From Spartobacteria bacterium UBA695 (GTDB lineage Bacteria; Verrucomicrobiota; Verrucomicrobiia; Chthoniobacterales; Chthoniobacteraceae): a stretch of DNA of 64,000 nucleotides. The DNA is taken from NCBI GenBank assembly GCA_002298145.1, contig DBMP01000013.1:186001-250000 (forward strand), read 5' to 3'. The number at the start of each line of letters is the position of its first letter. The stretch's first letter is position 1. The translations under genes and the position numbers were made by a program. The notes under the pieces were generated by a model. The model did not search any database. It was not told the origin of the DNA and saw only the letters and a program-made list of their open reading frames with translations. Positions 9,358 through 16,982 of this stretch are shown here, piece after piece.

Positions 9358-10371
9358 CTATTTTGCGGGGCCGGTGCTGGCGCGGACGATAAACTCTGCA
9401 GTTAAGCTGATCCGTCTTGCTGCACGCTTTTTTTCGATCCCCTCAAGCACGAGGTCGGACAGTGCATGGGCATAACCGGCAATGGGCTGGCTAATCGTCG
9501 AAAGCGCGGGCCGGGTGTAGGACGCGATTTCCACATTGTCCACCCCGGTTACCGACAGGTCCCGGGGGACGCGCAGACCCAGGTCGGTGGCTGCGGCCAC
9601 GGTGCCCACCGCGAGCAGGTCATTCAAAGCAAAGATGGCTGTTGGCCGGCTTTTCTCCTGCAATAGAGCCCGTGCGGCGGTGTATCCATCCTGCATTCGG
9701 AAGCCGCAATGGACGATCCAGCCTTTCGGTATGGAAAACCCTTGTGAACGCATCATGGCTTGGAATGTATCGAAGCGGGCACCGATTTCCTGGAATGCGG
9801 GCGCGCCCCACAGGAATGCGATTTTGCGGTGGCCAAGCTTGAAGAGATGCTCCATGGCGGCGTGGGTTGCGTCGGCCATATCGACCGTGGCGCAGTCAAA
9901 GGGAATGCTCCGTTCCGGCGGTCCGGCCACCACGCAGTGGATTCCGATTTCCTCATAGGAATGGAGCAGCTTGGAAATCTTTTGGTAATCCATCGCCGAA
10001 ACGATCAACCCATCGACCTGCTGATCGAACATTCGTTCCAGCGCGAGTTTTTCCAGCTTCAAATCAGTATTGCTGCTGGTTACAAAAAGGTCGAATCCCT
10101 TTTCACGAAGATGCCGCTCCACGTGATGGACAATTTCCCCATAGAATGGATTGAGGTGATCCTGAATCAGCATTCCCACCGTCCGGGAACGGCGTGTCCG
10201 CAAACCGCGTGCGAAGCGGTTCCTGCGGTAGCCGATCTTTTTGATGGCCTCATGCACCGCGGCGGCGGTTTCGGGCGGAATTTCGGGGCTGCCCTGTAAA
10301 ACAAGAGAAACCGTGCTTTTGGAAAATCCGCATTCTCTGGCAACGTCGATGATGGTTGGCTGTTTCTCCAT
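9358..10371 (-). CDS. LacI-family transcriptional regulator (copy 1)
   Basis: This 337-residue DNA-binding regulator has an N-terminal LacI helix-turn-helix (PTIIDVARECGFSKSTVSLVL, split as PTIIDVAREC and GFSKSTVSLVL, residues 5-25) and a hinge GYRRNRFARGLRTRRSRTVG. A periplasmic-binding-like sensor domain follows, with typical blocks such as HLNPFYGEIVHHVE, GHRKIAFLWG and AIFALNDLLAVGTV. It is a close paralogue of the regulator at 12543-13604; the recognition helices (GFSKSTVSLVLQGSPEIP versus GYSKSTVSLVLRGSPEIP) are nearly the same, so both probably bind the same operator. It ends 72 bp before the promoter/operator at 9267-9295 and lies 74 bp after the pseudopilin genes, with which it may be co-transcribed. 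Confidence 0.93.
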   Translation of the reverse strand: MEKQPTIIDVARECGFSKSTVSLVLQGSPEIPPETAAAVHEAIKKIGYRRNRFARGLRTRRSRTVGMLIQDHLNPFYGEIVHHVERHLREKGFDLFVTSSNTDLKLEKLALERMFDQQVDGLIVSAMDYQKISKLLHSYEEIGIHCVVAGPPERSIPFDCATVDMADATHAAMEHLFKLGHRKIAFLWGAPAFQEIGARFDTFQAMMRSQGFSIPKGWIVHCGFRMQDGYTAARALLQEKSRPTAIFALNDLLAVGTVAAATDLGLRVPRDLSVTGVDNVEIASYTRPALSTISQPIAGYAHALSDLVLEGIEKKRAARRISLTAEFIVRASTGPAK

Positions 10372-10444
10372 TCTGGAAGGTTCTTTCAGCCAACGAATGT
10401 ACTCAACCTGGTTTTGGAAATCCAGCTTTCAGAAGCGCCCCCTT

Positions 10445-11233
10445 TTACCTGACCTGAAACGTGCGTTGAAAAAAGCGAACCGCTCGCGCGGCCTGCAGGG
10501 GAATTCCCGGGGCAAAATCCTGTTTTTTGACCTCCGTTTGCCATTGCGATATGGGCTGGCTGCCTTCGTTGGGATCGGGCAACGCTTCGGCAAGTTGTTT
10601 CAGTTGCGCCGGGCTCAAGGTTTTTCGGTTTGATGCGTCCAACGCCGCCACCGCTACGATAAACCCTGCGACGTCGCTCAAATCTGCGCTTGCGGAATTG
10701 CTGGTCTTTCCATCGGTTTTCAAGAAACAGATTTCCAGCCGCAAAATACCGGGCCCCAGGACGTCGTAATCAGTGTCGGAAACCGTCGGCAGCGTGGAGG
10801 TAGACGAAAAATTCAAGGCTGATGTCCCAGCCCAGTTCGTCGCTACCACGGCCCGTTCCAACTGGTAGGTCGAGGCGTTGATCCGGTAGCTTACGAGCGA
10901 GATCCTCCGGGTGCCGTCATAGCTATCCACCTCGCTGAAAAACGCCAGGCTGTCGTTCGTGCTGGCCTTGGAGAAAGCCGACGGCACATCGGTGCGGCGC
11001 AAGCGGGCCGAGAGATCCACTCCAATGCGGTCCAATACCGTCCGCATCTCGGCAATACTCCCGAGCTTGCGCGTACTTGCATTGATCGACCGGCTGGTCA
11101 CGGTGATGATTTGACTGACCAGTGCCACCAACACCACCAGGACCGCGCAGGCCACCATCATTTCCAATAGCGAAAATGCCCGATGTTTTCCGGCTGTCCA
11201 CGGTCCGGATTGGCACGATAGAGAATGCCTCAT
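10445..11233 (-). CDS. Verru_Chthon cassette protein C (pseudopilin-like)
   Basis: A 262-residue type IV pilin-like protein. A basic leader (MRHSLSCQSGPWTAGKHR) precedes A-FSLLEMMVACAVLVVLVAL, the prepilin cleavage site plus the hydrophobic N-terminal helix. The usual Gly before the cleavage site is Ala here, and Glu+5 is present. The rest is a globular region of about 200 residues ending in RAVRFFQRTFQVR, matching my recollection of family C of the Verru_Chthon cassette. Its start overlaps the stop of the B gene by 4 bp (ATGA). It should be inserted in the inner membrane and processed by a prepilin peptidase; the assembly machinery is not in this window. Confidence 0.8.
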   Translation of the reverse strand: MRHSLSCQSGPWTAGKHRAFSLLEMMVACAVLVVLVALVSQIITVTSRSINASTRKLGSIAEMRTVLDRIGVDLSARLRRTDVPSAFSKASTNDSLAFFSEVDSYDGTRRISLVSYRINASTYQLERAVVATNWAGTSALNFSSTSTLPTVSDTDYDVLGPGILRLEICFLKTDGKTSNSASADLSDVAGFIVAVAALDASNRKTLSPAQLKQLAEALPDPNEGSQPISQWQTEVKKQDFAPGIPLQAARAVRFFQRTFQVR

Positions 11234-11712
11234 GGCTGAGGGAACGTCACCACCGTTTCGAAGGATGAAGCATTTTTCGGTGCCAGTGCCGGCCAGGTAA
11301 TTTTAAACCAGGCCGTCCACGGGCCGCTGTGACCGGAGGCCGGAGGTGTTAGCGAATAAATCACGCGGTAGCGGGCATTCGTCAAATCGGCGGCGGTATA
11401 CTCGCCGTTCTCTTTGGCTCCGAAGGTTCCCGAAAGTGTCGCCGTAGCTAATGACGGCATCGCGGGCAGGTTATAGATAGAGGACGCCGCCGTGGAGGAT
11501 GTCACCAGCCGGTCCGAGACCACTGCGCTGGTCAAGTTCACGGCTCCGCTTTCATCTCCCGTTTCGCCCGCCATGCCCAGCCCCAATGGCAATAGCCCCA
11601 CCACCGACACCAATGCAAAGGCGGCAATGCCCAGTGCCAACACCACCTCGACAATGGAGAATCCCGAGGCTTGGGGGGATGGATGGAAGCTCATGGCGCT
11701 ATAACTTTTCAC
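11230..11712 (-). CDS. Verru_Chthon cassette protein B (pseudopilin-like)
   Basis: A 160-residue pilin-like protein. SG-FSIVEVVLALGIAAFALVSVVGLLPLG shows a canonical prepilin site (Gly before Phe, Glu+5) and the hydrophobic helix; the run is interrupted here only for naming. The compact C-terminal part ends in TAWFKITWPALAPKNASSFETVVTFPQP, typical of small pseudopilins. The GTG at 11712 is 6 bp after the stop of gene D; an in-frame ATG lies six codons later at 11694 and could be the real start. It overlaps the C gene by 4 bp, so D, B and C form one transcript. Family assignment is by overall pattern and gene order D-B-C. Confidence 0.8.
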   Translation of the reverse strand: MKSYSAMSFHPSPQASGFSIVEVVLALGIAAFALVSVVGLLPLGLGMAGETGDESGAVNLTSAVVSDRLVTSSTAASSIYNLPAMPSLATATLSGTFGAKENGEYTAADLTNARYRVIYSLTPPASGHSGPWTAWFKITWPALAPKNASSFETVVTFPQP

Positions 11713-11718
11713 AGCCTG

Positions 11719-12408
11719 TTAAGGACGATACACCCGCACTTGTCCAGTCAAACCACCCACTTGCACTGCCGCGATATTGGCGGTGTCCGCCTTTGTCCCG
11801 TGCAGGGGTTGCAAACCGAGCTCAAGCCATCGCGAAACCGAACCTCCTGGAATTCGGACATCTCCCGCGGGGCCAAACTGGATTAAATTTCCAAAGCTCA
11901 CCGTTCCATTGGCTGCGTTGCGTCGGAAGGTTGTCCCCGAGCCCGTCGCCCCAATAAGATCCACCGCCGTTTCCCGGGAAAGCGCCGTCGCATTAATCGA
12001 GCAAAGCTCCACATTTTCAAACACCTGCGGTTTGCTGATGGCTCGCAGCGAAGCGGCCGCGTTGATATCCGAGGAGGCGCCGCTTACCCCCGCCATGGCC
12101 GCCACCGTCACCGTGTTTTTAACGGTGTCCGTGGAAAAGCCGACCCACACATAGGTATTGTTGGCCATGGCGTAAGTCCGGGCCTGTTCCAGCAGTAGCG
12201 ACAGATTCGACACCGACCGGTCCATCACCGCCACGCCGCTGCGCGGGTTCAACATCGAAGGCGCCCCCATTGCCGCCAGCACCACAATCAACGCAATGGC
12301 CGCCATCAGCTCGATTAGCGAAAACCCAGCGCGGAGGTCTCGCTGGCCTATTTTGCGGATTGACACCGCCGGAAGAAAACTTAACTTTGCCTGAACTGGG
12401 GAATTCAT
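11719..12408 (-). CDS. Verru_Chthon cassette protein D (pseudopilin-like)
   Basis: This 229-residue pilin-like protein is the first gene of the D-B-C cassette. I place the start at the ATG at 12408 (MNSPVQAKLSF); the frame is open to 12456, but that stretch would run over the promoter and operator. A leader of about 25 residues ends in LRAG-FSLIELMAAIALIVVLAAMG, a clear prepilin cleavage site with Glu+5. The mature part includes MDRSVSNLSLLLEQARTYAM, like the helix and first strands of major pseudopilins of the GspG/GspH class. It is transcribed from a promoter whose spacer contains a perfect LacI-type palindrome, linking it to carbohydrate control. Confidence 0.82.
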   Translation of the reverse strand: MNSPVQAKLSFLPAVSIRKIGQRDLRAGFSLIELMAAIALIVVLAAMGAPSMLNPRSGVAVMDRSVSNLSLLLEQARTYAMANNTYVWVGFSTDTVKNTVTVAAMAGVSGASSDINAAASLRAISKPQVFENVELCSINATALSRETAVDLIGATGSGTTFRRNAANGTVSFGNLIQFGPAGDVRIPGGSVSRWLELGLQPLHGTKADTANIAAVQVGGLTGQVRVYRP

Positions 12409-12424
12409 AGTGGCGATGCGTTTT

Positions 12425-12453
12425 AATCTATGGTTGGAACGTTCCAGCGTCAA
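12425..12453 (-). promoter_or_regulatory. Sigma70-like promoter with embedded perfect operator for the pseudopilin cassette
   Basis: On the minus strand TTGACG (12453-12448) and TAGATT (12430-12425) are 17 bp apart. The spacer contains the perfect 12-bp palindrome TGGAACGTTCCA (12446-12435). The promoter points to pseudopilin D, starting 17 bp downstream of the -10 box. The second lacI gene starts about 100 bp away in the opposite direction, so the site may also autoregulate that gene. Confidence 0.78.
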
Positions 12454-12542
12454 CAAGAATATCCCTTTTTTTCGGTCGCGATGAAAGCCTGCGTTTCACC
12501 CCAACTCTGATTTTTGCCTTTTTCCATCCACTGATTTTCATT

Positions 12543-13604
12543 GTGAAAACCGTTCGTCAACCGACCATCATCGATGTAGCCAAGCAGTGCGGCTACTCCA
12601 AAAGCACCGTTTCGCTGGTATTGCGCGGAAGCCCGGAAATCCCGCTATCCACCCAGGAGGAAGTCATGGAGGTCGTCCGGCAGCTCGGCTATCGCCAGAA
12701 CCGTTTTGCTCGCGGCCTGCGCACCAGCCGCTCCCAAACGGTCGGCATGGTCATTCAGGACCACCTCAATCCGTTCTATTGCGAACTCGTACAAAACGTG
12801 GAAATCCTGCTCCGCAAACGCGGCTTTGATCTCATCATTTCCAGCAGCAATTCCGACCGCGAACTGGAACGCAAAGCCATCGAGCAACTCATTGATCACC
12901 ACGTGGACGGCATGATCGTTTCCGCCATGGAATACAAGCCCGTGGAAAGCCTTTTGAAGTCCATTGAGAAACGCGGCATCTCGTGCATTGTAGCCGGTCC
13001 GCCGCCCTATTCGATTCCCTTCAAAAGTGCAACGATCAACAATGCGAAAGCCACGCACGAAATGATGGAGCACTTGGTTGCGCTGGGGCATCGCAAGATT
13101 GCATTTATATGGGGAGCGCCTCCTTACCAAGGCATCGGATCCCGGTTCGAAATCTTCTGCAAAGAACTGGCGGACCACGGCCTCTCAACGAGGGAAGACT
13201 GGATCGTCCACTGCGGCGTCCGGATGCGCGATGGCTATAGCGCCGCCCAATCGCTTCTCGGCGGCAGCGAGCGGCCCACCGCCATTTTCGCGCTCAACGA
13301 CATCCTGGCCACCGGGGTTCTGCGAGCTGCCAAAGATCTCGGCATCGCCGTCCCAGGGGAACTTTCGGTGGTGGGCGTTGACGACGTGGAGCTCTCGTCG
13401 TTTCTCTGCCCATCGCTGACGACCATTAGCCTTGAGGGCTGTGACTATGCTGAAGCGCTCACCTCACTAGTATTGGAGGCTATTGAAGGAACCGACCGCA
13501 AACCGCGGCGTATCGAGTTATCCGCAAAGCTGGTCATCAGAGAAAGCACCGGCCCCGCCCCAAAGCCCGGCAGTCCCGGAAGACGAAAGGGTAATTCCTT
13601 TTAA
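12543..13604 (+). CDS. LacI-family transcriptional regulator (copy 2)
   Basis: A 353-residue paralogue of the regulator at 9358-10371. The GTG at 12543 is the only start that keeps the complete helix-turn-helix (TIIDVAKQCGYSKSTVSLV, residues 8-26). The hinge YRQNRFARGLRTSRSQTVG and the sugar-binding domain (HLNPFYCELVQNVE, GHRKIAFIWG, AIFALNDILATGV) follow copy 1 closely. The C-terminal tail is longer (PAPKPGSPGRRKGNSF). The gene lies between two copies of TGGAACGTTCCA: one 97 bp upstream in the divergent pseudopilin promoter, and one 16 bp after its stop, before the rhamnosidase gene. It is therefore the prime candidate for the protein that reads these sites. Confidence 0.93.
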   Translation: MKTVRQPTIIDVAKQCGYSKSTVSLVLRGSPEIPLSTQEEVMEVVRQLGYRQNRFARGLRTSRSQTVGMVIQDHLNPFYCELVQNVEILLRKRGFDLIISSSNSDRELERKAIEQLIDHHVDGMIVSAMEYKPVESLLKSIEKRGISCIVAGPPPYSIPFKSATINNAKATHEMMEHLVALGHRKIAFIWGAPPYQGIGSRFEIFCKELADHGLSTREDWIVHCGVRMRDGYSAAQSLLGGSERPTAIFALNDILATGVLRAAKDLGIAVPGELSVVGVDDVELSSFLCPSLTTISLEGCDYAEALTSLVLEAIEGTDRKPRRIELSAKLVIRESTGPAPKPGSPGRRKGNSF

Positions 13605-13606
13605 AA

Positions 13607-13631
13607 TTGACAAATTTAATGGAACGTTCCA
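13607..13631 (+). promoter_or_regulatory. Putative LacI-type operator and -35 box before the rhamnosidase gene
   Basis: A perfect TGGAACGTTCCA palindrome occupies 13620-13631. A consensus TTGACA (13607-13612) lies 7 bp upstream of it. No convincing -10 hexamer sits at 17 bp; CTTTAG further on gives a 20-bp gap, so the promoter itself is less certain than at the other two sites. It precedes the GH78-like gene and follows the lacI copy 2 stop. Confidence 0.65.
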
Positions 13632-13704
13632 GCTTTAGGGTCAGAATTTGATCCCGTTCCGTAGTCTGGCTTTCCCCTGGCGAGAGCGGGTCGATTCCGC
13701 TCTC

Positions 13705-16122
13705 ATGCTCAAAAACACGCTCTCCGAAGATATTAGCGCCAAGATTCCCGAAGCCCTCAAACAGGCAAAATGGATCTGGCCCGAAAGCGATTGGTGGAAT
13801 CTCTACCACTGTTTCGCCCTTTTCCGGAAAACATTCTCCCTCCCCTCGAAACCCACTGCGAAAACGTGGTTTTACATCACCGCAGACCAGTCCTATCGCC
13901 TATACATCAACGGCAAATACGTCACTAGTGGCCCCGCCCGGGGCTTTCAGTCCCACTGGCCTTACGACGCCGTGGAGGTCTCGGATTATTTGAAAAAGGG
14001 CCGAAATCTCATAGCCATTCGTGCCTATAATCCGGGCACCAGCAATTTCCAATACCTTTTCCAGGGAGAGGCCGGTTTACTTGCAGCTCTGGAAATCAAA
14101 GAGCACCTGGTGCTCACCGATGAAACCTGGCAAACGCGCCGCCAAAGCGGCATTCGAAAGGATGCCATTCCCGCGAGCGCCCAGCTTGGCTTTCCCCAGG
14201 AGCATATTGATTTACGGGAGGAAGATCCGGCGTGGTATCTGCCCGGCGAACCCGAGGGAACCTGGAAATCCCCGGCCTGCCGCCCCGTGTGGAACGTCAT
14301 GCCATGGACCACGCTGGAAGAGCGCGGCCTGCCGCAGATGAACGAACGCTTTTGGGAAAATGCGCGCGTTATCGGCTTCCAGAAGGGGACTAACGCGTCG
14401 GGATTCGAAGCCGTAAACGATGTCACTCAACTTCGATTGAAAGAAGGGTTTTGCTTTTCAGCTCACAAAGAAAGCGCCAAGCGCATCGCCGTGCCGCCCG
14501 CCAAACCGGGCCAATTTTCGAGCTACCTTATCGACTTTGGAAAAACCGTTTTTGGCTGCCCGTTTCTTTCATTGGCCGGGACGAGCGACGGGGAAATCGT
14601 GGATACCCTTTTTGCCGAAACCATTCAGCACGATCTCCGTCCGGACTTCCTGGCCAACTCCTACAGCCACATCGCCTTTGGCGGAAGGATGATCTGCCGC
14701 GAAGGAACTAGCGAGCACCTCTTTTATCATCCCTACGGTTTCCGGTATATGGTCGTCACAGTCCGTGGTGCAAAACAGCCGCTGACGCTCAACGCCGGAC
14801 TCCAATGGAAAGGCTACCCCATGGAGCGCAAGGGGAAATTCCACTGCTCAGACCGAGTCCTGAATAAAATTTGGGAGACCTGCGCCTGGACCCAACAATG
14901 CTGCTCCCTCGATGCCTATGTGGACACCCCGTGGCGCGAACAAGCGCAGTGGTGGGGCGATGCGCGGGTGCAAGGGTGGAACACCTTTTTCCTGAGCGGC
15001 GACGACCGTCTCTTCAAACGCGGCATCCGCAGCATCGCTTCACAAACGCTGCCCAACGGCCTCACCTACGGACACGCGCCAACATGTGGCCACGGATGCA
15101 TCCTTCCCGATTTTACATTGATCTGGATTCTCACGCTGTGGGATCACTATTGGCAAACCGGCTCGCTGGAAATGTTCCAAAGTCATCGGCATCAAGTCGC
15201 CGCCGCACTCTCCTACTTCGAAAAACAGATCCACCCTGAGTGCGGTTTGGCCGGGCACGACCGCCGCTATTGGCTATTTCTCGATTGGACCGGACTATGT
15301 AAGGAAAATTACCCAACATTACTGAGTCTGTGGTTGTTTGAGACGTTGCAAAAGCTGGAAATCCTCCATCGGCTTTCCGGAGACGAGGCGCAGGCCATAC
15401 GAATGCGCAAGTGGCACACGCAGTTGGGACGGGACATCTCCGCCCTTCTCATGCCCGGGGGATTGCTGTCCGACGGCCTGAGCGCTTCGATGGAGAAACT
15501 GCCGGAGTGCTCAATCCACACCCAGACGCTCGCCCTCCTCGCGCAACTTCCCGGCATCAATGCACAGACGTTGCTTCAAAAGAGCCTGCTCCCATTCATT
15601 CGTGAAGAAACCGTTCCGGCAATCCACCCCTCCGCCTACTGGATCACCTATGTCTTTCAAGCCCTGGCAGAGCGGGGGTACGGTGCGGAAGTCGTAGCCT
15701 ATATTCGCCGGCATTGGAGCGAAATGGCAAAACATGGCACGACGTGGGAGAACTTCGCCCCCGTGCGCGGCGAAGAAAGCTTCTCGCACGCATGGTCCGC
15801 GCATCCTCTCTACCACCTGATGCAGACTCTCGGGGGCATCCGGCAAACTTCACCCTCTTGGAAAACCGTTCAGTGGTCGCCGGTATTCTCGGCACAGCAT
15901 GCGGAAGTTTGCATACCCACACCCCTGGGAACCATAGAGACCTATTGGAAAAAGACCGGGAAATATGTGGAAACCGGCATCGCCCTTCCTAAAGGAATGA
16001 CCGCCGAGGTCCTGCTCCCCGGCCTCAAGACCCGCTCAATCAAAGGCAAATGGCAGATCTCGCTTAACCTGCCGCAAGCCCAAAGTTCGGCTCCACGGAA
16101 ATGCGGCGCGGGCTTACTGTAG
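13705..16122 (+). CDS. Alpha-L-rhamnosidase-like glycoside hydrolase (GH78-type)
   Basis: An enzyme of 805 residues from the ATG at 13705; a TTG at 13648 would add 19 residues. The N-terminal third has the beta-sandwich signature of bacterial rhamnosidases (AKWIWPE, YITADQSYRLYINGKYV, ISYLKKGRN-like blocks, NLIAIRAYNPG). The central (alpha/alpha)6 barrel contains CAWTQQCCSLDAYVDTPWRE followed by QAQWWGDARV, the region that in GH78 carries the catalytic acid and substrate-binding acidic residues. There is no signal peptide, so it may act inside the cell on imported oligosaccharides. It is preceded by a LacI-type operator. Its 3' end abuts the integrase relic, and the last residues (AQSSAPRKCGAGLL) may be altered by that junction. 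Confidence 0.82.
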   Translation: MLKNTLSEDISAKIPEALKQAKWIWPESDWWNLYHCFALFRKTFSLPSKPTAKTWFYITADQSYRLYINGKYVTSGPARGFQSHWPYDAVEVSDYLKKGRNLIAIRAYNPGTSNFQYLFQGEAGLLAALEIKEHLVLTDETWQTRRQSGIRKDAIPASAQLGFPQEHIDLREEDPAWYLPGEPEGTWKSPACRPVWNVMPWTTLEERGLPQMNERFWENARVIGFQKGTNASGFEAVNDVTQLRLKEGFCFSAHKESAKRIAVPPAKPGQFSSYLIDFGKTVFGCPFLSLAGTSDGEIVDTLFAETIQHDLRPDFLANSYSHIAFGGRMICREGTSEHLFYHPYGFRYMVVTVRGAKQPLTLNAGLQWKGYPMERKGKFHCSDRVLNKIWETCAWTQQCCSLDAYVDTPWREQAQWWGDARVQGWNTFFLSGDDRLFKRGIRSIASQTLPNGLTYGHAPTCGHGCILPDFTLIWILTLWDHYWQTGSLEMFQSHRHQVAAALSYFEKQIHPECGLAGHDRRYWLFLDWTGLCKENYPTLLSLWLFETLQKLEILHRLSGDEAQAIRMRKWHTQLGRDISALLMPGGLLSDGLSASMEKLPECSIHTQTLALLAQLPGINAQTLLQKSLLPFIREETVPAIHPSAYWITYVFQALAERGYGAEVVAYIRRHWSEMAKHGTTWENFAPVRGEESFSHAWSAHPLYHLMQTLGGIRQTSPSWKTVQWSPVFSAQHAEVCIPTPLGTIETYWKKTGKYVETGIALPKGMTAEVLLPGLKTRSIKGKWQISLNLPQAQSSAPRKCGAGLL

Positions 16123-16625
16123 TTGCTTGCGAGCTTCAACGTCTTGATCTCAATGTGAGTGTAGCGTTCATGAACGTTACTGGTAGGTCCCAGGATCTTT
16201 TCCCGAAGCTCTTGGCTGACCCCGCGATTTGCCATCAGTGAGACAAAAGTATGACGAAGAGAATGGAAGGTGAGGGGATTGAAATTCCGGCCTTTGCCGC
16301 CCTTGGTTGCCCGGATCACTGTTTTTTTGTTTGATGCCAGCCTGCTTGACCACCCCAAGGAACGTTTCAGCCCCGTATCACCGCGAATGCAGGTTTTGCT
16401 CAACTTGGGAAAAACGGGTTTGTCTGGGACCGGCGTTTTCCCATCCAGCAGCTCGTCGAGGTATTGGACTTTATCGGCGCCCCGCTGCCAGCGTTCGGCA
16501 CAGGAAATGGCTTTTGTCTTGTTCGTAGTCTTAGTGCTGCGGTGACGCTGTTTACCGTTTTCATCCGTGAAAAACGGTAATCCAGTAGGGGGCTTCCCTT
16601 GGGAGTGTCGATAGACGCTGGCCAT
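16123..16625 (-). pseudogene. Decayed tyrosine recombinase/integrase
   Basis: The minus-strand frame starts with MASVYRHSQGKPP and the short N-terminal region of a tyrosine integrase, then jumps after about 75 residues to the C-terminal catalytic part. HSLRHTFVSLMANRG holds the His-x-x-Arg box and HERYTHIEI the tyrosine nucleophile. The core-binding domain and the first catalytic Arg region are missing, and intact enzymes are roughly 350-400 residues. There is no proper stop: the frame runs on antisense into the rhamnosidase gene to 15942. The protein is therefore both internally deleted and fused at its end, and cannot be active. It lies next to a tRNA 3'-end fragment, the usual place of an integrase beside its attachment site. 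Confidence 0.78.
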
Positions 16626-16737
16626 GGGATTCTTTTACTCCCAAAATCAAAAAGGCCTAATAACGCCGATTTCACAAGATGTCGTATATGCTGAATATCA
16701 ACGACTTACCAATGTCGTCAGGGAGCATATTTGAATT

Positions 16738-16766
16738 GTGAGTTCGAGTCTCATCACCCCGCTCCA
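16738..16766 (+). other. tRNA 3'-end fragment, candidate attachment site
   Basis: GTGAG-TTCGAGT-CTCAT is a perfect T-arm (5-bp stem, canonical 7-base loop), followed by CACCCCGC and TCCA, like the 3' acceptor strand, discriminator and CCA of a tRNA; bacterial tRNA-Gly ends similarly. There is one base more than a normal acceptor strand, and no D-arm or 5' acceptor strand upstream, so this is not a functional tRNA. Such a 3' fragment is what remains at one end after an element integrates into a tRNA gene. The decayed integrase lies on its left side. Confidence 0.55.
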
Positions 16767-16788
16767 TAAACCATTCGGTTTGTGGAGC
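16761..16788 (+). terminator. Hairpin terminator after the tRNA fragment
   Basis: GCTCCATAAACC and GGTTTGTGGAGC form a 12-bp stem (one T-G pair) with a 4-base loop, followed by TTCTT. It overlaps the CCA end of the tRNA fragment and is presumably the terminator of the original tRNA gene. Confidence 0.65.
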
Positions 16789-16982
16789 TTCTTAAAGCGG
16801 TCTATAAGGGTTTTTGCTCACGCGCGTACTTAATTTCCCTTACCCTGGGACCGTTGACCGTTGGCATGAAATGCGCTTCACTTCTCTACGGGCGCACCGA
16901 CAGATGACCGGCTCTGGGCAGACGCTTCTTATCTGCCCCCTTCCCCTCCCTCCCGGCGCTTTGCCCGCAATCCACACGTTTC

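Larger units (their letters stand above)
16626..16982. other. Gene-free junction between low-G+C and high-G+C regions
   Basis: No supported gene lies in these 357 bp. They hold the tRNA 3'-end fragment and its terminator described separately. From about 16.85 kb the sequence takes on the high G+C character of the rest of the window, leading to the histidine kinase start. Confidence 0.6.

Noticed and set aside
10373..10390. CTGGAAGGTTCTTTCAG before lacI copy 1 as a fourth operator
   Set aside because: Three mismatches to TGGAACGTTCCA and poor symmetry; not enough to claim a site.
16359..16370. Operator-like GGAACGTTTCA inside the integrase relic
   Set aside because: It matches the 12-bp palindrome only partly, lies within former coding sequence and has no promoter-like hexamers around it; taken as chance.
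16693..16766. A complete tRNA gene before the terminator
   Set aside because: Only the T-arm and 3' end are convincing; no D-arm or 5' acceptor strand is found, and the acceptor side has one extra base.
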